Positions 17,932 through 26,852 of a stretch of 64,000 nt of DNA are shown in pieces (position 1 is the stretch's first letter; every line of letters starts with the position of its first letter). Where the stretch lies: NCBI GenBank assembly GCA_903870275.1, contig CAIQCK010000016.1, positions 1 through 64,000 on the forward strand, in the 5' to 3' direction. The notes below the pieces were generated by a model. That model had not been told where the DNA came from and did not search any database. It worked only from the letters and a program-made list of their open reading frames with translations. A program made the translations under genes and the position numbers. This DNA comes from an uncultured bacterium. Lineage in GTDB: Bacteria > Verrucomicrobiota > Verrucomicrobiia > CAIQCK01.

Positions 17932-19410
17932 ATGGAACCTCTCGTCCTTTTCGAAGACGACCACCTGCTGGCGCTTAACAAGCCCGCCGGCATCAACACG
18001 CACGCGCCCGACGCGCTCGCGCCCGAAGGTTTGCACGAGTGGTTGCAGCGCCGCCGGGGCCAGCCGCTGGCCATCCATCACCGGCTCGACAAAGAAACCA
18101 GCGGGGTGCTCGTCTTCGGCAAGACTGCGGTCGCCAACCGCAGCCTCTCGGAACAGTTCGAGCAAAAGGCGCTGCGAAAAACTTATCTTTTTCTGACCGC
18201 GGCCGCGCCGCCATCGAAACCCTTGCAAGTCTCCTCGCCGGTCCAGGGCAAACCGGCCGCGACTGTTTTCGAGCCGGCCGGCCGTTGCGGCCGTTTCGCG
18301 CTGATGCGGGCCACGCCGGAAACCGGGCGCACTCACCAAATCCGGATGCACGCTGCGCAGAATGGTTTTGCCGTCGCCGGTGACGCACTTTATGAAACGC
18401 CGACGACTCCCCTGCCCCGCTTGATGCTGCACGCCGCATCGCTCGAACTGCGCCACCCGCAAACCGGCCAGACGTTGCGCATCGAGGCGCCGACGCCTGC
18501 GACATTTTCCGACCCCGACTGGCTGACGTCGGCGCGCGAATTCCGCTCGCTGCTCTTCGATCCCGCCGACACCAACGCCTGCCGTCTCGTCAGCGGCGCG
18601 GCGGACGGTTTTTCCGACGCGATGGTGGACCGCTACGGCGAGCGATTGTTGGTGCAGTGGTATGGTCAGCCCAACCAACGTTTGCGCAACACATTACAAT
18701 CTCCGGCACCCATGTCGCAGATTGTCGAGCGTTCCATGGAGAAGCAACCCATTGGCGAAACTGCCATGCCGGAATCGCGCTTCGAGATTGTCGAGAACGG
18801 CCTGAAATTTTCCATCAGCCTCAACGCCGGTTACTCGACCGGCTTGTTTCTCGACCAACGCGAGAACCGCCGCCGTCTGCTCACGAGTGATTTGTGCGGC
18901 AAAACCGTGTTGAACACCTTCGCCTACACCTGCGCTTTCTCGGTGACCGCAGCGCGCGCCGGCGCGACTGTCACCAGTCTCGATCTCTCTAAACGATACC
19001 TCGAGTGGGGCCGCGACAATTTCCGGTTGAACAACATCCAGCCGGAGGCGCACGATTTCATTTACGGGGATTGTTTCGACTGGCTGGCGCGGCTGGCGAA
19101 AAAGGGCCGTGGTTACGACATGGTTCTGCTCGATCCACCGACGTTTTCGACGGTGAAAAAAGGCCGCCCTTTCAGCGCTGAAAAGGATTATGCCAAGCTG
19201 GTTGCCCTCGCCGAACCGCTGGTGAAGGCCGGCGGCACGCTGTTTTGCTCGACCAACGCCCGCTTGCTTAGCCCTCAGCGTTTCATGGAGGCGGTGAAAC
19301 GCGGCACCGCACGCGCGCGCCGGATGGAGTTCGCCACGCAACCGTTCGATTTTCGCGTCGCGCCCGGTGAGAAACCCTACCTCAAGACAGTTTGGGTGGA
19401 ACTGGACTGA
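17932..19410 (+). CDS. Fusion of RluA-type pseudouridine synthase and RlmI-like rRNA methyltransferase
   Basis: I start at ATG 17932 (MEPLVLFEDDH); an upstream start at 17806 would translate the heptamer hairpin. The 492-residue product has an RluA/RsuA-type pseudouridine synthase in about residues 1-190, with the catalytic Asp in HRLDKETSGVLVF near 50. Residues about 205-255 resemble the PUA/EEHUD linker of RlmI (R.VSGAADGFSDAMVDRYGE). Residues 284-492 form a class I SAM methyltransferase (NAGYSTGLFLDQRENRR, NTFAYTCAFSV, LLDPPTF near 400). RlmI-type enzymes make m5C in 23S rRNA, so one chain may install two modifications. Target positions cannot be read from sequence. Confidence 0.85.
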   Translation: MEPLVLFEDDHLLALNKPAGINTHAPDALAPEGLHEWLQRRRGQPLAIHHRLDKETSGVLVFGKTAVANRSLSEQFEQKALRKTYLFLTAAAPPSKPLQVSSPVQGKPAATVFEPAGRCGRFALMRATPETGRTHQIRMHAAQNGFAVAGDALYETPTTPLPRLMLHAASLELRHPQTGQTLRIEAPTPATFSDPDWLTSAREFRSLLFDPADTNACRLVSGAADGFSDAMVDRYGERLLVQWYGQPNQRLRNTLQSPAPMSQIVERSMEKQPIGETAMPESRFEIVENGLKFSISLNAGYSTGLFLDQRENRRRLLTSDLCGKTVLNTFAYTCAFSVTAARAGATVTSLDLSKRYLEWGRDNFRLNNIQPEAHDFIYGDCFDWLARLAKKGRGYDMVLLDPPTFSTVKKGRPFSAEKDYAKLVALAEPLVKAGGTLFCSTNARLLSPQRFMEAVKRGTARARRMEFATQPFDFRVAPGEKPYLKTVWVELD

Positions 19411-19954
19411 CCACCGGCGGCTTCGGTTGCTTGCTCAGCAGCGCTATCAAACCGGCGCCAAGGCCCATCGCCAACACGACCACGTAGACCAGCGCGCCGA
19501 GCACCGACAGCACCGCCAGACTCAACACCACGCCGCCAAGCAGTGTCGAGGGAAACGCCTGATCCGCGCGCGGGCTGTTCATGCTGAAATACATCCGGCT
19601 GCCAAGCAACCGATAGGCCGCCGCCGCGCCGAAAACCGTCACGGCACTCAACCCGAAGCTTGCGACGGTCCCAAGAGCCTTGCCCAAACCGTATGGCTGC
19701 CGGGCCACGTGCGACGCGAGCAGCGCGATCACCAAGCCCAGCGCACCGACCACCAACGACGACCACGGGCCGCGCTCCAGGCACTCCGACGCGCGCCGCA
19801 GAAATCGCGGAAATACCGCTTGCAACACCAGTGCCATTGGCACACCGCCCAAGGTGCCAAGCAGCCATCCAAAAAGCATCAACCCAACATATTTTTCCAT
19901 ACCGAAAGCTCCCAACCCGCCAGCAGCGCCCACTCCCAACGCCGACAAGGTCAC
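19382..19954 (-). CDS. Integral membrane protein of the ECF sigma operon
   Basis: This 190-residue protein begins with GTG at 19954 and has four or five hydrophobic helices (VGLMLFGWLLGTLGGVPMAL, SLVVGALGLVIALLA, TVASFGLSAVTVFGAAAAY, LLGGVVLSLAVLSVLGALVY). No catalytic motif is visible and I do not recognise the family. It starts 5 bp after the putative anti-sigma stop, so it is the third gene of that operon. Its last 29 bp overlap the end of the convergent methyltransferase gene. Confidence 0.7.
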   Translation of the reverse strand: MTLSALGVGAAGGLGAFGMEKYVGLMLFGWLLGTLGGVPMALVLQAVFPRFLRRASECLERGPWSSLVVGALGLVIALLASHVARQPYGLGKALGTVASFGLSAVTVFGAAAAYRLLGSRMYFSMNSPRADQAFPSTLLGGVVLSLAVLSVLGALVYVVVLAMGLGAGLIALLSKQPKPPVVSPVPPKLS

Positions 19955-19959
19955 AAGTT

Positions 19960-20253
19960 TTATAGAATCTCCTCGATCTCCCTCAAGCCGACAATCTCAC
20001 CGAACCGGTCCGACATTTCCAGCACCGCCGTCGCCACCGACTCCGACCAGTCGCGCACCGTATCCGTCGTCGTCGCCACCTGCTCCGGCAACGTCGCCGC
20101 GCTGGCGAACAACAGCGCCGCCAGCACCGCCGTCTGCGCGCCCACGAGCCACGCCACCGCCGGCGGCCGGCGCCACACGCGCACGTCGGCCATCACCCGC
20201 GCCGCAAGCTCCGGCGGCGGACTCTCCAGTTCCCGCAACGCATTCGCTTTCAT
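19960..20253 (-). CDS. Putative anti-sigma factor, single transmembrane helix
   Basis: The ATG at 20253 overlaps the sigma factor stop (ATGA), a classic sigma/anti-sigma arrangement. The 97-residue protein has a short cytoplasmic-looking N-terminus (KANALRELESPPPELAARVM), one transmembrane helix (VAWLVGAQTAVLAALLFASA) and a roughly 45-residue outer tail. There is no ZAS-type His-Cys zinc motif. The role is inferred from position and topology; it probably tethers and inhibits the neighbouring sigma factor. Confidence 0.6.
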   Translation of the reverse strand: MKANALRELESPPPELAARVMADVRVWRRPPAVAWLVGAQTAVLAALLFASAATLPEQVATTTDTVRDWSESVATAVLEMSDRFGEIVGLREIEEIL

Positions 20254-20837
20254 AATCCTCTCTCCAGTTCCGCTCTCAAGAACCGCCGCGCCCGGTGCAG
20301 CGTCACCTTCACGTTGGCCAGGCTTTCGCCGAGCATCGCGCCGATCTCGGCCAGTGGCAGTCCTTCCTGATAGCGCAGGTTGAACATCGCCCGCGCTTTC
20401 TCTGGCAACCGCGCCAGCGCCGCCAGCAGCGCCGGCTCCATCTCCTTGGCGTGGCTTTTCGGCGCCGCCGCCGGCTCGCCCACTTCCTCGAAGGAAACCG
20501 TTTGCAGCCGGCGCTTTTGGATGAAATTGATCGCCGTGTTCGTGGCAATCGTCATCAACCACGTCTTGAACGCCCACCGCGGGTTGTAGTGCGCGAGATA
20601 TTTGAACGCTTTCACAAAACTTTCCTGCGTCAGGTCCATTGCGTCTTCCGGCCGGCGCACCATCCGCAGCATGTGCGTGTAAACCGCCGACTGATGCCGT
20701 TGCAGCAACCCGGCGAACGCTTCCGTGTCACCGGCAATCACCTGCTCCACGGTGGCACGATCCGCCGCCGCGTGCACCTGTTCCGGTCGTGCTGTGCCGC
20801 CGTCCGCTGGTTGTTCCATTGCTACTTTTTTATACAT
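20250..20837 (-). CDS. ECF-type RNA polymerase sigma factor
   Basis: This 195-residue protein has sigma region 2 (AVYTHMLRMVRRPEDAMDLT, QESFVKAFKYL, WLMTIATNTAINFIQKRR) and region 4 (LPEKARAMFNLRYQEGLPLA, EIGAMLGESLANVKVTLHRA). It lacks regions 1 and 3, as ECF sigma factors do. It directs RNA polymerase to a small regulon in response to a signal relayed by the next gene's membrane protein. A second in-frame ATG at 20819 (MEQPADGG) is an alternative start. The overlap with the anti-sigma gene implies coupled translation. Confidence 0.92.
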   Translation of the reverse strand: MYKKVAMEQPADGGTARPEQVHAAADRATVEQVIAGDTEAFAGLLQRHQSAVYTHMLRMVRRPEDAMDLTQESFVKAFKYLAHYNPRWAFKTWLMTIATNTAINFIQKRRLQTVSFEEVGEPAAAPKSHAKEMEPALLAALARLPEKARAMFNLRYQEGLPLAEIGAMLGESLANVKVTLHRARRFLRAELERGL

Positions 20838-21041
20838 CCGCCTGACGCAAAGGTTACAACTTTCTCAAGACAAACGCCAAGAATGAGAAATTCGCCAACA
20901 AAGTCAACAGCCCGACACGGCACCAAGGACTGATAACCTCCAAAATGTGACTTGTCCGGCATGCGGTTATTGTGGTTGGATAACGAATCAACCGCCGGGG
21001 AGGCGCCAGCATGGTTTTGGGAGAAGGAGAAACAGGAGAGT
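20838..21041. promoter_or_regulatory. Divergent region between the ECF sigma operon and the phosphoesterase gene
   Basis: About 200 bp separate two divergent genes, so both promoters must be here. An in-frame ATG at 20952 would extend the phosphoesterase by 30 residues lacking signal-peptide character. GAAGGAG and AGGAG motifs lie between 21023 and 21038. I could not define a -35/-10 pair or the sigma factor's own recognition sequence. Confidence 0.4.
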
Positions 21042-22202
21042 TTGAAACATCTGCATACCGTTCTCATTTTGGCCGTGGCCGCGGCAGTCCTTGCCGTGGC
21101 TCCGTGTGCGACCCAAGCATCCTGGAGTTTCGTCATGTTCGATGACTCGCGGTCCGCCTTTGGCTTCGAATCTCCGGGCAACGCCTATCCAAGCGATCCG
21201 GGCGGGACCAGCAGCCCGTTTTACGACGGCACCACCCGCGTTTCACCCTTGTTCACGAGCGTGGTGGCAGCGATCGCCAAAGACTCCACGCCGATTGACT
21301 TTGTCCTGTTCCCCGGCGACCTGATCTGCGGGTGTCCACAACCGACCTCAAGTCAATACGCTTCGATTCTCCAAGGCTGGTCGCAGATGATGTCTCCCCT
21401 GACCAGCAAGGGCATTCCCGTTTATACCCTGCGCGGCAACCAGGAGATCTTACCGGGCGTCAACGGCGCGGCTGGCAACAGTGACGCCGCGAATGTCTGG
21501 CGACAAAACATGCCGATTCCCACCGCCAACTCCATGACTCTGGACACCAACGGCGCCGGAACGATTAATGACCAAACCGGCCTGAGCTATGCGTTCACAC
21601 ATAAAGGGTCGTTGTTCATCGGTCTGGATCAGTTTGCCACCGCCGCCGACGGGACAACGTACTCTGCTGACATGGCGTTTCTGAACAGCCAGCTTGCCGT
21701 GCCCGCCAATCTGCGTTTCGTGTTCCAACATGCTCCGATTGGGGACAATAACGTCAGCGAGCAGCCCAGCGACGCGGCCGCCATGGAGGCGGCCTTGAAC
21801 GACAAGGCGATCGCGGATTTCTCCGCTCACGATCATAGTTACCAGCGTTACGCGAAGGCTGGATACAGTTTCAGCCAATACGTCGTTGGCACGGCTGCCG
21901 CGCCGCAGGCCAGCCCGAACACAACGAATACAAACGGCCAGGTGTTGGAGGCAGCGATTGGCGGCAATGCCGCCGACAGCGGACCGGACGGGCCGAATCT
22001 CGGCTACCTGGTGGTCACGGTCAATGACGACAACACGATCACAACCCAGTTCAAAGAATTGACCGAATTTTTGAATCCGAACTCGTCCGTCTATTCGTTT
22101 GATCAGGTCACGGTGCCCGAACCGTCATCCACTGTGCTGATGTTGCTCGGCGGCACTGTGGTGGCGCGGTGGTGGCGGTGGCGTCGCCAGCATGTGGCTT
22201 AG
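21042..22202 (+). CDS. PEP-CTERM-anchored metallophosphoesterase
   Basis: I prefer a TTG start at 21042, just after AGGAG, because it places LKHLHTVLILAVAAAVLAVA as a signal peptide; an ATG at 20952 is the alternative. The mature protein has calcineurin-like phosphoesterase features: DDSRS early, FVLFPGDLICG, TLRGNQE, FVFQHAPIG and DFSAHDHSYQRY, covering the usual metal-binding Asp, Asn and His ligands. The C-terminus is VPEPSSTVLMLLGG followed by a hydrophobic stretch and arginines, the PEP-CTERM sorting tag recognised by exosortase. I infer an exported, surface-sorted phosphatase or nucleotidase. The IS element begins right after its stop. Confidence 0.8.
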   Translation: MKHLHTVLILAVAAAVLAVAPCATQASWSFVMFDDSRSAFGFESPGNAYPSDPGGTSSPFYDGTTRVSPLFTSVVAAIAKDSTPIDFVLFPGDLICGCPQPTSSQYASILQGWSQMMSPLTSKGIPVYTLRGNQEILPGVNGAAGNSDAANVWRQNMPIPTANSMTLDTNGAGTINDQTGLSYAFTHKGSLFIGLDQFATAADGTTYSADMAFLNSQLAVPANLRFVFQHAPIGDNNVSEQPSDAAAMEAALNDKAIADFSAHDHSYQRYAKAGYSFSQYVVGTAAAPQASPNTTNTNGQVLEAAIGGNAADSGPDGPNLGYLVVTVNDDNTITTQFKELTEFLNPNSSVYSFDQVTVPEPSSTVLMLLGGTVVARWWRWRRQHVA

Positions 22203-23640
22203 CCCGGATATTTCATCATGAGTGCAAAGAAATAGCGAAGTCCACGGGGTAACCCGTTACGATTGAAGTGGTTCAAGACATCAATCGAAAGGACTTCGCT
22301 AATGACAGACTGTAAAGCGCAACCGCTTCTTTTTCCAAGCTTTGATCGTCGTCAAATCGAGGCTCGTTTCCAGGGGGGCGATGTTTCCAGCGATGGCGGG
22401 GTCATGCTCTTGCGCGAGGCCGACCGCCGCCTTGGACTGACCCGATCCCTCGACACGGCGCTGCCCGATTCGCGCGATGCCGATCGTATCAGCCACCCGC
22501 AACTCGATTTGTTGCGCCAGCGCATCTACGGCATCGCATTGGGCTACGAAGACCTCAACGATCACGACACGCTACGCCACGACCTAGCTTGGCAGACGGC
22601 CGTCGAGCGCGATGAGCCACTGGCCTCCAGCCCGACGCTCTGCCGGCTCGAAGCGCGCGCCAGCCGCCGTAGCGCGGTGGCGATGCACGCGGTGTTGGTG
22701 GAACAGTTCATCCACGGCTTCAAAAGCGCGCCCTCCGAATTAGTGTTGGACTTCGACGCCACCGATGACCGCGTCCACGGCTTGCAGGAAGGCCGCTTCT
22801 TCCACGGCTACTACGGGGACTGGTGTTTTCTGCCGCTCTATGTGTTTTGCGGCGAACAGTTGTTGGTCAGTTACCTGCGCCCCAGCAACATCGATGCAGC
22901 ACGACACGCTTGGGCGATCTTGAAGCTGCTGGTGGCGCGGCTGCGGCAGGCGTGGCCAGGGGTGAAGATTGTCTTTCGCGGCGACTCGGGCTTTTGCCGC
23001 TGGAAGATGTTGCGCTGGTGCGAGCGGCACGGGGTGGATTACATCGTGGGGCTGGCGAAGAATCCGCGGCTGTTGGCGTTGGCCGAGCCATTGTTGAGCC
23101 AAGCGGCTGCCGCTCATCAACAGAGCGGCGACAAGCAGCGGCTCTTGGGTTGGCTGGACTACGCGGCGGCCACTTGGGATCGGCCGCGGCGGGTGATCGC
23201 CAAAGCCGAGCACGGCGTGTTGGGCAGCAACCCGCGGTTTGTGCTCACCAGCCTGACGGGTGAGGCGCAAGCGCTTTACGACGACGTTTACTGCGCACGC
23301 GGGGAGATGGAGAACCGGATCAAGGAGCAACAACTGGGACTGTTTGCGGACCGCACCAGTTGTCATGGCTGGTGGGCCAACCAGTTGCGGTTGTTGCTGA
23401 GTTCGGCGGCCTACGTGTTGTTGGAAGCGATCCGTCGGCTGGGGCTGGCGGGCACCGAACTCTGCCGTGCGCAGGTGAGCACGATTCGTCTGCGACTGTT
23501 GAAGATCGGCACGGTGATTGTGCGCAACACGCGCCGTATCCGGCTCCTGCTGAGCAGCGCTTATCCCTATGCCGATCTGTTGCGGCAAGTGCTGGCGCGG
23601 CTCAATTCGGCCTGAAGTTTGGGGCGGGTGCTGTCCCCGG
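22203..23640 (+). mobile_element. IS1380-family insertion sequence, ends not resolved
   Basis: The element contains one transposase gene and short flanks. The left end probably starts at or near 22203, because GCCCGGATATTTCATC directly follows the phosphoesterase stop. I looked for the matching inverted repeat to the right of 23615 and did not find a clear one, nor a target duplication. The right end may be decayed or further right, so the right coordinate is approximate. Confidence 0.6.
22302..23615 (+). CDS. IS1380-family DDE transposase
   Basis: The 437-residue protein starts at ATG 22302 (MTDCKAQPLLFPSFDRRQ); an ATG at 22263 only adds IS leader sequence. It has the family's FQGGDVSSDGGVMLLREAD opening and GYEDLNDHDTLRHD stretch. 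The acidic triad fits LDFDATDD near 148, FRGDSGF near 225 and GEMENRIKEQ near 335, with the latter part of the retroviral-integrase-like fold. It catalyses cut-and-paste movement of its own element. The frame is intact, so the copy may be active. Confidence 0.92.
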   Translation: MTDCKAQPLLFPSFDRRQIEARFQGGDVSSDGGVMLLREADRRLGLTRSLDTALPDSRDADRISHPQLDLLRQRIYGIALGYEDLNDHDTLRHDLAWQTAVERDEPLASSPTLCRLEARASRRSAVAMHAVLVEQFIHGFKSAPSELVLDFDATDDRVHGLQEGRFFHGYYGDWCFLPLYVFCGEQLLVSYLRPSNIDAARHAWAILKLLVARLRQAWPGVKIVFRGDSGFCRWKMLRWCERHGVDYIVGLAKNPRLLALAEPLLSQAAAAHQQSGDKQRLLGWLDYAAATWDRPRRVIAKAEHGVLGSNPRFVLTSLTGEAQALYDDVYCARGEMENRIKEQQLGLFADRTSCHGWWANQLRLLLSSAAYVLLEAIRRLGLAGTELCRAQVSTIRLRLLKIGTVIVRNTRRIRLLLSSAYPYADLLRQVLARLNSA

Positions 23641-23907
23641 CACGAGAACAACAACGGGGGTTGGGGGGGGAGTGTCTACAGAGGGTGACGGCACGAGGCG
23701 GAATGCTTGATATGGTGCGATGTGGTTTGATGTGGTTGGAACGGCTTGAAGTGGCGCGGGTTAAGACGAAAGCGGTTCAAAACAGCTTGGAGGGCGGATT
23801 ATGGGTTAGATTGGGCCATAGAAAAGGGTTGGTTCCAGGCACCGGAATCAGCCGACAAATGCGCCGGCCGATCCCGGTCCTGGCAACCAAATGCCCCACG
23901 ATGGGAA
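23616..23907. other. Intergenic region between IS1380 and the prophage left block
   Basis: This stretch holds a G-rich run (CGGGGGTTGGGGGGGG near 23655) and loosely repeated GGTTTGATGTGGTTGGAACGG-type units near 23710-23760. Short open frames here have poor composition and I do not accept them. The host/prophage boundary may lie here, but I cannot see phage end repeats. Confidence 0.45.
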
Positions 23908-24783
23908 TTAGGCGGGCACCTTAACAAGGCGGTCCCGTGAGATCAGCAGTTCGCGGTAGATCGGCTTCAGCTTTTTACCGGGTCTGTTTTCAATCATGTT
24001 GGTGCGGGCAAGCGGATGGATGTGAAATCGCCGAAACAGATCGCGGTTTGCTTCCGTATCGTTGACCGTCACCATCCATCGGGCCTTTAACCCCGGCAGC
24101 GCAGCGGCAAAACCTGCCATCTCTTCTGCGCTCCACCCCGCATACATTTTTGGATCGCAGTTCGTGTAGGGCGGGTCGAGAAAGAAGAACGTCTCCAGCC
24201 CGTCGTAGCGGCACAGACAGTCGCGCCAGTCCAGACGCTCGATGCAGACGCGGTCGAGGCGCTGGCTCAAAGCGGCGAGTTTGTTCAGGCGACCGATTCG
24301 GGAACCCATCGCCGCGCCGCCGTTCTTCTTCGCAACACCGAAGCTGTCAATGGACGATCCACCGAAGCAGGTGCTCACGCGAAAGAACCAGCGCGCAGCG
24401 CGTTGGATTTCCGTCAAGCCAGGCTGAGCGATAAACGCCTTGAACTCATCGCGGCTGTTGAGCACCAACTCCATCTCTTCAAGCAGCGCGTCGCGATGAA
24501 ACCGGACGCAGCGGAATAGCTCGACGAGACGATTGCTGGCATCGTTGTAAACTTCCACCTCGCTGCGCGGCTTGCTGAGAAGAAATGCGCCAGCGCCGCC
24601 GAAGACCTCGCAGTAGCAACGATGCGGCGGGATCAGCCTGAGCAGCCTGGGAACGAGCCACGATTTACCGCCTGGCCAAGGCAGCAGACCTGTTACCCGA
24701 TGGTGTGATTGCGCAGTCGTTTCGCACTTGCACTGCGCCGCGTGAGCCTGGCATCCGCCTGGCCCGCATTGTTTGCACTTCAT
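23908..24783 (-). CDS. Dam-like N6-adenine DNA methyltransferase (D12 class)
   Basis: Using ATG 24783 (MKCKQCGPGGCQAH) the protein is 291 residues. After a short Cys-rich head, LLPWPGGKSWL near 35-44 and EVFGGAGAFLL form the SAM-binding motifs, and FFFLDPPYTNCDP near 200 is the catalytic DPPY motif. This is the D12/Dam order. It transfers a methyl group to adenine, probably to protect phage DNA. No restriction endonuclease is adjacent, so it is likely an orphan phage methylase. The start is uncertain; no good ribosome site precedes any candidate. Confidence 0.85.
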   Translation of the reverse strand: MKCKQCGPGGCQAHAAQCKCETTAQSHHRVTGLLPWPGGKSWLVPRLLRLIPPHRCYCEVFGGAGAFLLSKPRSEVEVYNDASNRLVELFRCVRFHRDALLEEMELVLNSRDEFKAFIAQPGLTEIQRAARWFFRVSTCFGGSSIDSFGVAKKNGGAAMGSRIGRLNKLAALSQRLDRVCIERLDWRDCLCRYDGLETFFFLDPPYTNCDPKMYAGWSAEEMAGFAAALPGLKARWMVTVNDTEANRDLFRRFHIHPLARTNMIENRPGKKLKPIYRELLISRDRLVKVPA

Positions 24784-24877
24784 GAAATGATCGTGCTGTA
24801 GTAATCTCAGCATCGCAGCACCGCCCGGCTCCAGGGCGTAAAACTCGGACACACATAGCAGATGTGCGTGCCGATTT

Positions 24878-25195
24878 TTGCCCGTGAGTTGGAGCGACGC
24901 CAAACGAAACGCCGAGGCCATCCGTCCCTTGAAACAAGATGGCCGCCGTGTGTTCCTTCCCGACTTCAAAGACCAGGCCGCGCTCGATTTGTTCGCGCCG
25001 CAGCACCGGTGGGGGATCGCCTATTACCGGATGGTTTATCAGGCGGCGCTCCGCGAGCATAAACGGGCCGGCTTGAAAATCATCAAGCTGATGATCGGCG
25101 TGGATGACTATGTCGAGTGGCTTCATGGCCGCCCCGACTCCGCAGAACTTCGCAATGGCTTCATCGCTTCTCTGCTTGCCGGCCGCGAGCGTTGA
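24878..25195 (+). CDS. Small conserved-looking protein convergent with the portal gene, unknown
   Basis: A TTG at 24878 (or GTG at 24884) opens 105 residues. The C-terminal two thirds (FLPDFKDQAALDLFAPQHRW, YYRMVYQAALREHKRAG, KIIKLMIGVDDYVEWLHG) has a natural composition and GC-rich third positions. It lies on the plus strand and overlaps the end of the portal gene by 35 bp. No family is recognised. It could be the truncated end of a longer gene, since no ATG is available. Confidence 0.45.
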   Translation: MPVSWSDAKRNAEAIRPLKQDGRRVFLPDFKDQAALDLFAPQHRWGIAYYRMVYQAALREHKRAGLKIIKLMIGVDDYVEWLHGRPDSAELRNGFIASLLAGRER

Positions 25196-26834
25196 GGGTG
25201 CGAGCGTTGACAATGCTGCCGTTGGCGGCAAACGCCTCCAAGCTGCGAAGCATCGAGCTGGCTGGATCGGCGGGCGACAACTCGGCGCAAAACGCCCGCA
25301 CGCGCGATTCCATTTCCCTTGGCGACCGGCTCTCGCGGACGATCCGCGCCAGCGGCGCGAAGGTCCGGCGGAGGCTCCGCGCGAAGTCCGCCGCGGCCGC
25401 CGCCGCAACGGAATCGTTGGCTTCTTCAGCCTCGGCGCCGGGCAGCACATTGGCGGCGAAGAGCGTCAACAGAAACGGCAACGCGGCGTTGAAGGTTTCC
25501 GGTTTTGAACTGCCGCCCGGAGTTCCTGTCTCGCCATCTCCCAGCGCCGGCGCCTTGACGCGCTGTATCGCGAAGCCGAGTTTTTCGCCGAGCACCGGCA
25601 ATGCGTCATCGGTCGGTTCGAGCGCGGCAGTTTTCAATTCCGCCAAAACACTGGCGAGCAGTTTGGCCTGTGCGGCCGTAACACCACCCCAGACACATTT
25701 CGGAGCGCGTCCGCGCAGGCCGTTGATTTGAAGCACCTGTGCGAAGAGCTGTGAGCGAACGGTCGCTCCAAGGACCAATTCATCATAGATGCGGAGGTCC
25801 TCGCGTACCTCGCCTTGAAGCCCGGCGACACCAGAGCCAAGCCCCGTGTTTTGCGCGCGAGCGGAAAGTGTATGGCCGACGATCAGTTTGCTCATTTCAT
25901 CGGAAGCCAGGTTGTGCATCTTCTCATAGGCCGTACCGTCATCGGTAGATGCCGCCGCCTCCACCTCGACAGTCGTGTCTTTCGAGATCACGATGCCAAA
26001 CAGTTTTGTCGCGGCGGAAAACGCGCGCACCAACGTGCTGCGGCTGGCATCATCGTTCGGATCGCAGCGTCCGATCAAGAAAGGCGACTTGTAGCGGTCG
26101 AGAAACCGAATCCAGAACTCGCGGTTCTGTGTTTTGAAAAGCCACCAGAACAGCAGCGACCGCATCGGGCCGCCCCAGTTGTCGCCTGTCTGGAGGATGT
26201 GTCCGCGATGCACGATGTAACGCGCCGGGTCCGGCTCGCGGATGTCTGCGGTGGGGACGCCGCTTTCCGGGTCCGCATCTCGCAGAGTGAGGTAGCCGAA
26301 ACGATAATCCCATAGATCATGCGGCACCGGGATCATCTTGGAGATTTGAAATTGCGGGCGGACGGCTTCAGACGAATCTGGCGCGGGTGAGGCCGGCGCG
26401 AAAACCTTTTCCACCACGGCGACAGGCCAGAGGTGGCCTTGCATCAGCGCTGTGAGCATTCCCACCCAGGTTTCGTGGCCGATGACGTTTGTCTTGATGA
26501 ACTCATCCGCCGCAACGTCATCGGCATTTTGCTTGTCGAAGGGCTGCGTGGCAAGGCTATCTCCGATCACGGCGATTACCCGCTTGTTCCACTCGGCCTG
26601 GATGTGGCTGTCGCTCAACACGAGGTCGCGATAAACACTAAACAGCCGTGTAGTGTTGCCACACTCCGCCTCGCGCATGATTTCCAAGAGCACGTCGGCG
26701 TCGAGCGACGGCAGCGTCGTTGGAAACTGCGACATTGGCGACCAGACGGTTCGCGCCACGGCATCGAGCTTGTTGGCGATCCACTGTTTAAGTTGCAGCT
26801 TGAGCTGCGGTGGAATGATGGGGAAGTTGAACAT
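25161..26834 (-). CDS. Mu-like portal protein (DUF935, gp29-like)
   Basis: This 557-residue protein matches the DUF935 portal family of Mu-like phages. It includes VYRDLVLSDSHIQAEWNKR, the DLWDYRFGYL strand and the central FLDRYKSPFLIGRCDPN, then SKLIVGHTLSARAQNTGLGS and the long helical C-terminal part. Portals form the dodecameric ring through which DNA enters and leaves the capsid. It follows the large terminase gene by 19 bp and is the last gene of the leftward packaging block. In Mu the gene is followed by F (MuF); here MuF is over 21 kb away on the other strand. Confidence 0.88.
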   Translation of the reverse strand: MFNFPIIPPQLKLQLKQWIANKLDAVARTVWSPMSQFPTTLPSLDADVLLEIMREAECGNTTRLFSVYRDLVLSDSHIQAEWNKRVIAVIGDSLATQPFDKQNADDVAADEFIKTNVIGHETWVGMLTALMQGHLWPVAVVEKVFAPASPAPDSSEAVRPQFQISKMIPVPHDLWDYRFGYLTLRDADPESGVPTADIREPDPARYIVHRGHILQTGDNWGGPMRSLLFWWLFKTQNREFWIRFLDRYKSPFLIGRCDPNDDASRSTLVRAFSAATKLFGIVISKDTTVEVEAAASTDDGTAYEKMHNLASDEMSKLIVGHTLSARAQNTGLGSGVAGLQGEVREDLRIYDELVLGATVRSQLFAQVLQINGLRGRAPKCVWGGVTAAQAKLLASVLAELKTAALEPTDDALPVLGEKLGFAIQRVKAPALGDGETGTPGGSSKPETFNAALPFLLTLFAANVLPGAEAEEANDSVAAAAAADFARSLRRTFAPLARIVRESRSPREMESRVRAFCAELSPADPASSMLRSLEAFAANGSIVNARTLNARGRQAEKR

Positions 26835-26852
26835 GGAACTCCTTTATATATA

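Noticed and set aside
22740..23654. 304-codon minus-strand frame across the transposase
   Set aside because: Shadow of the IS1380 transposase, which has all catalytic motifs on the plus strand.
23619..23924. Plus-strand frame after the IS element
   Set aside because: Low-quality composition, crosses a G-rich run, and no ribosome site or recognisable motif.
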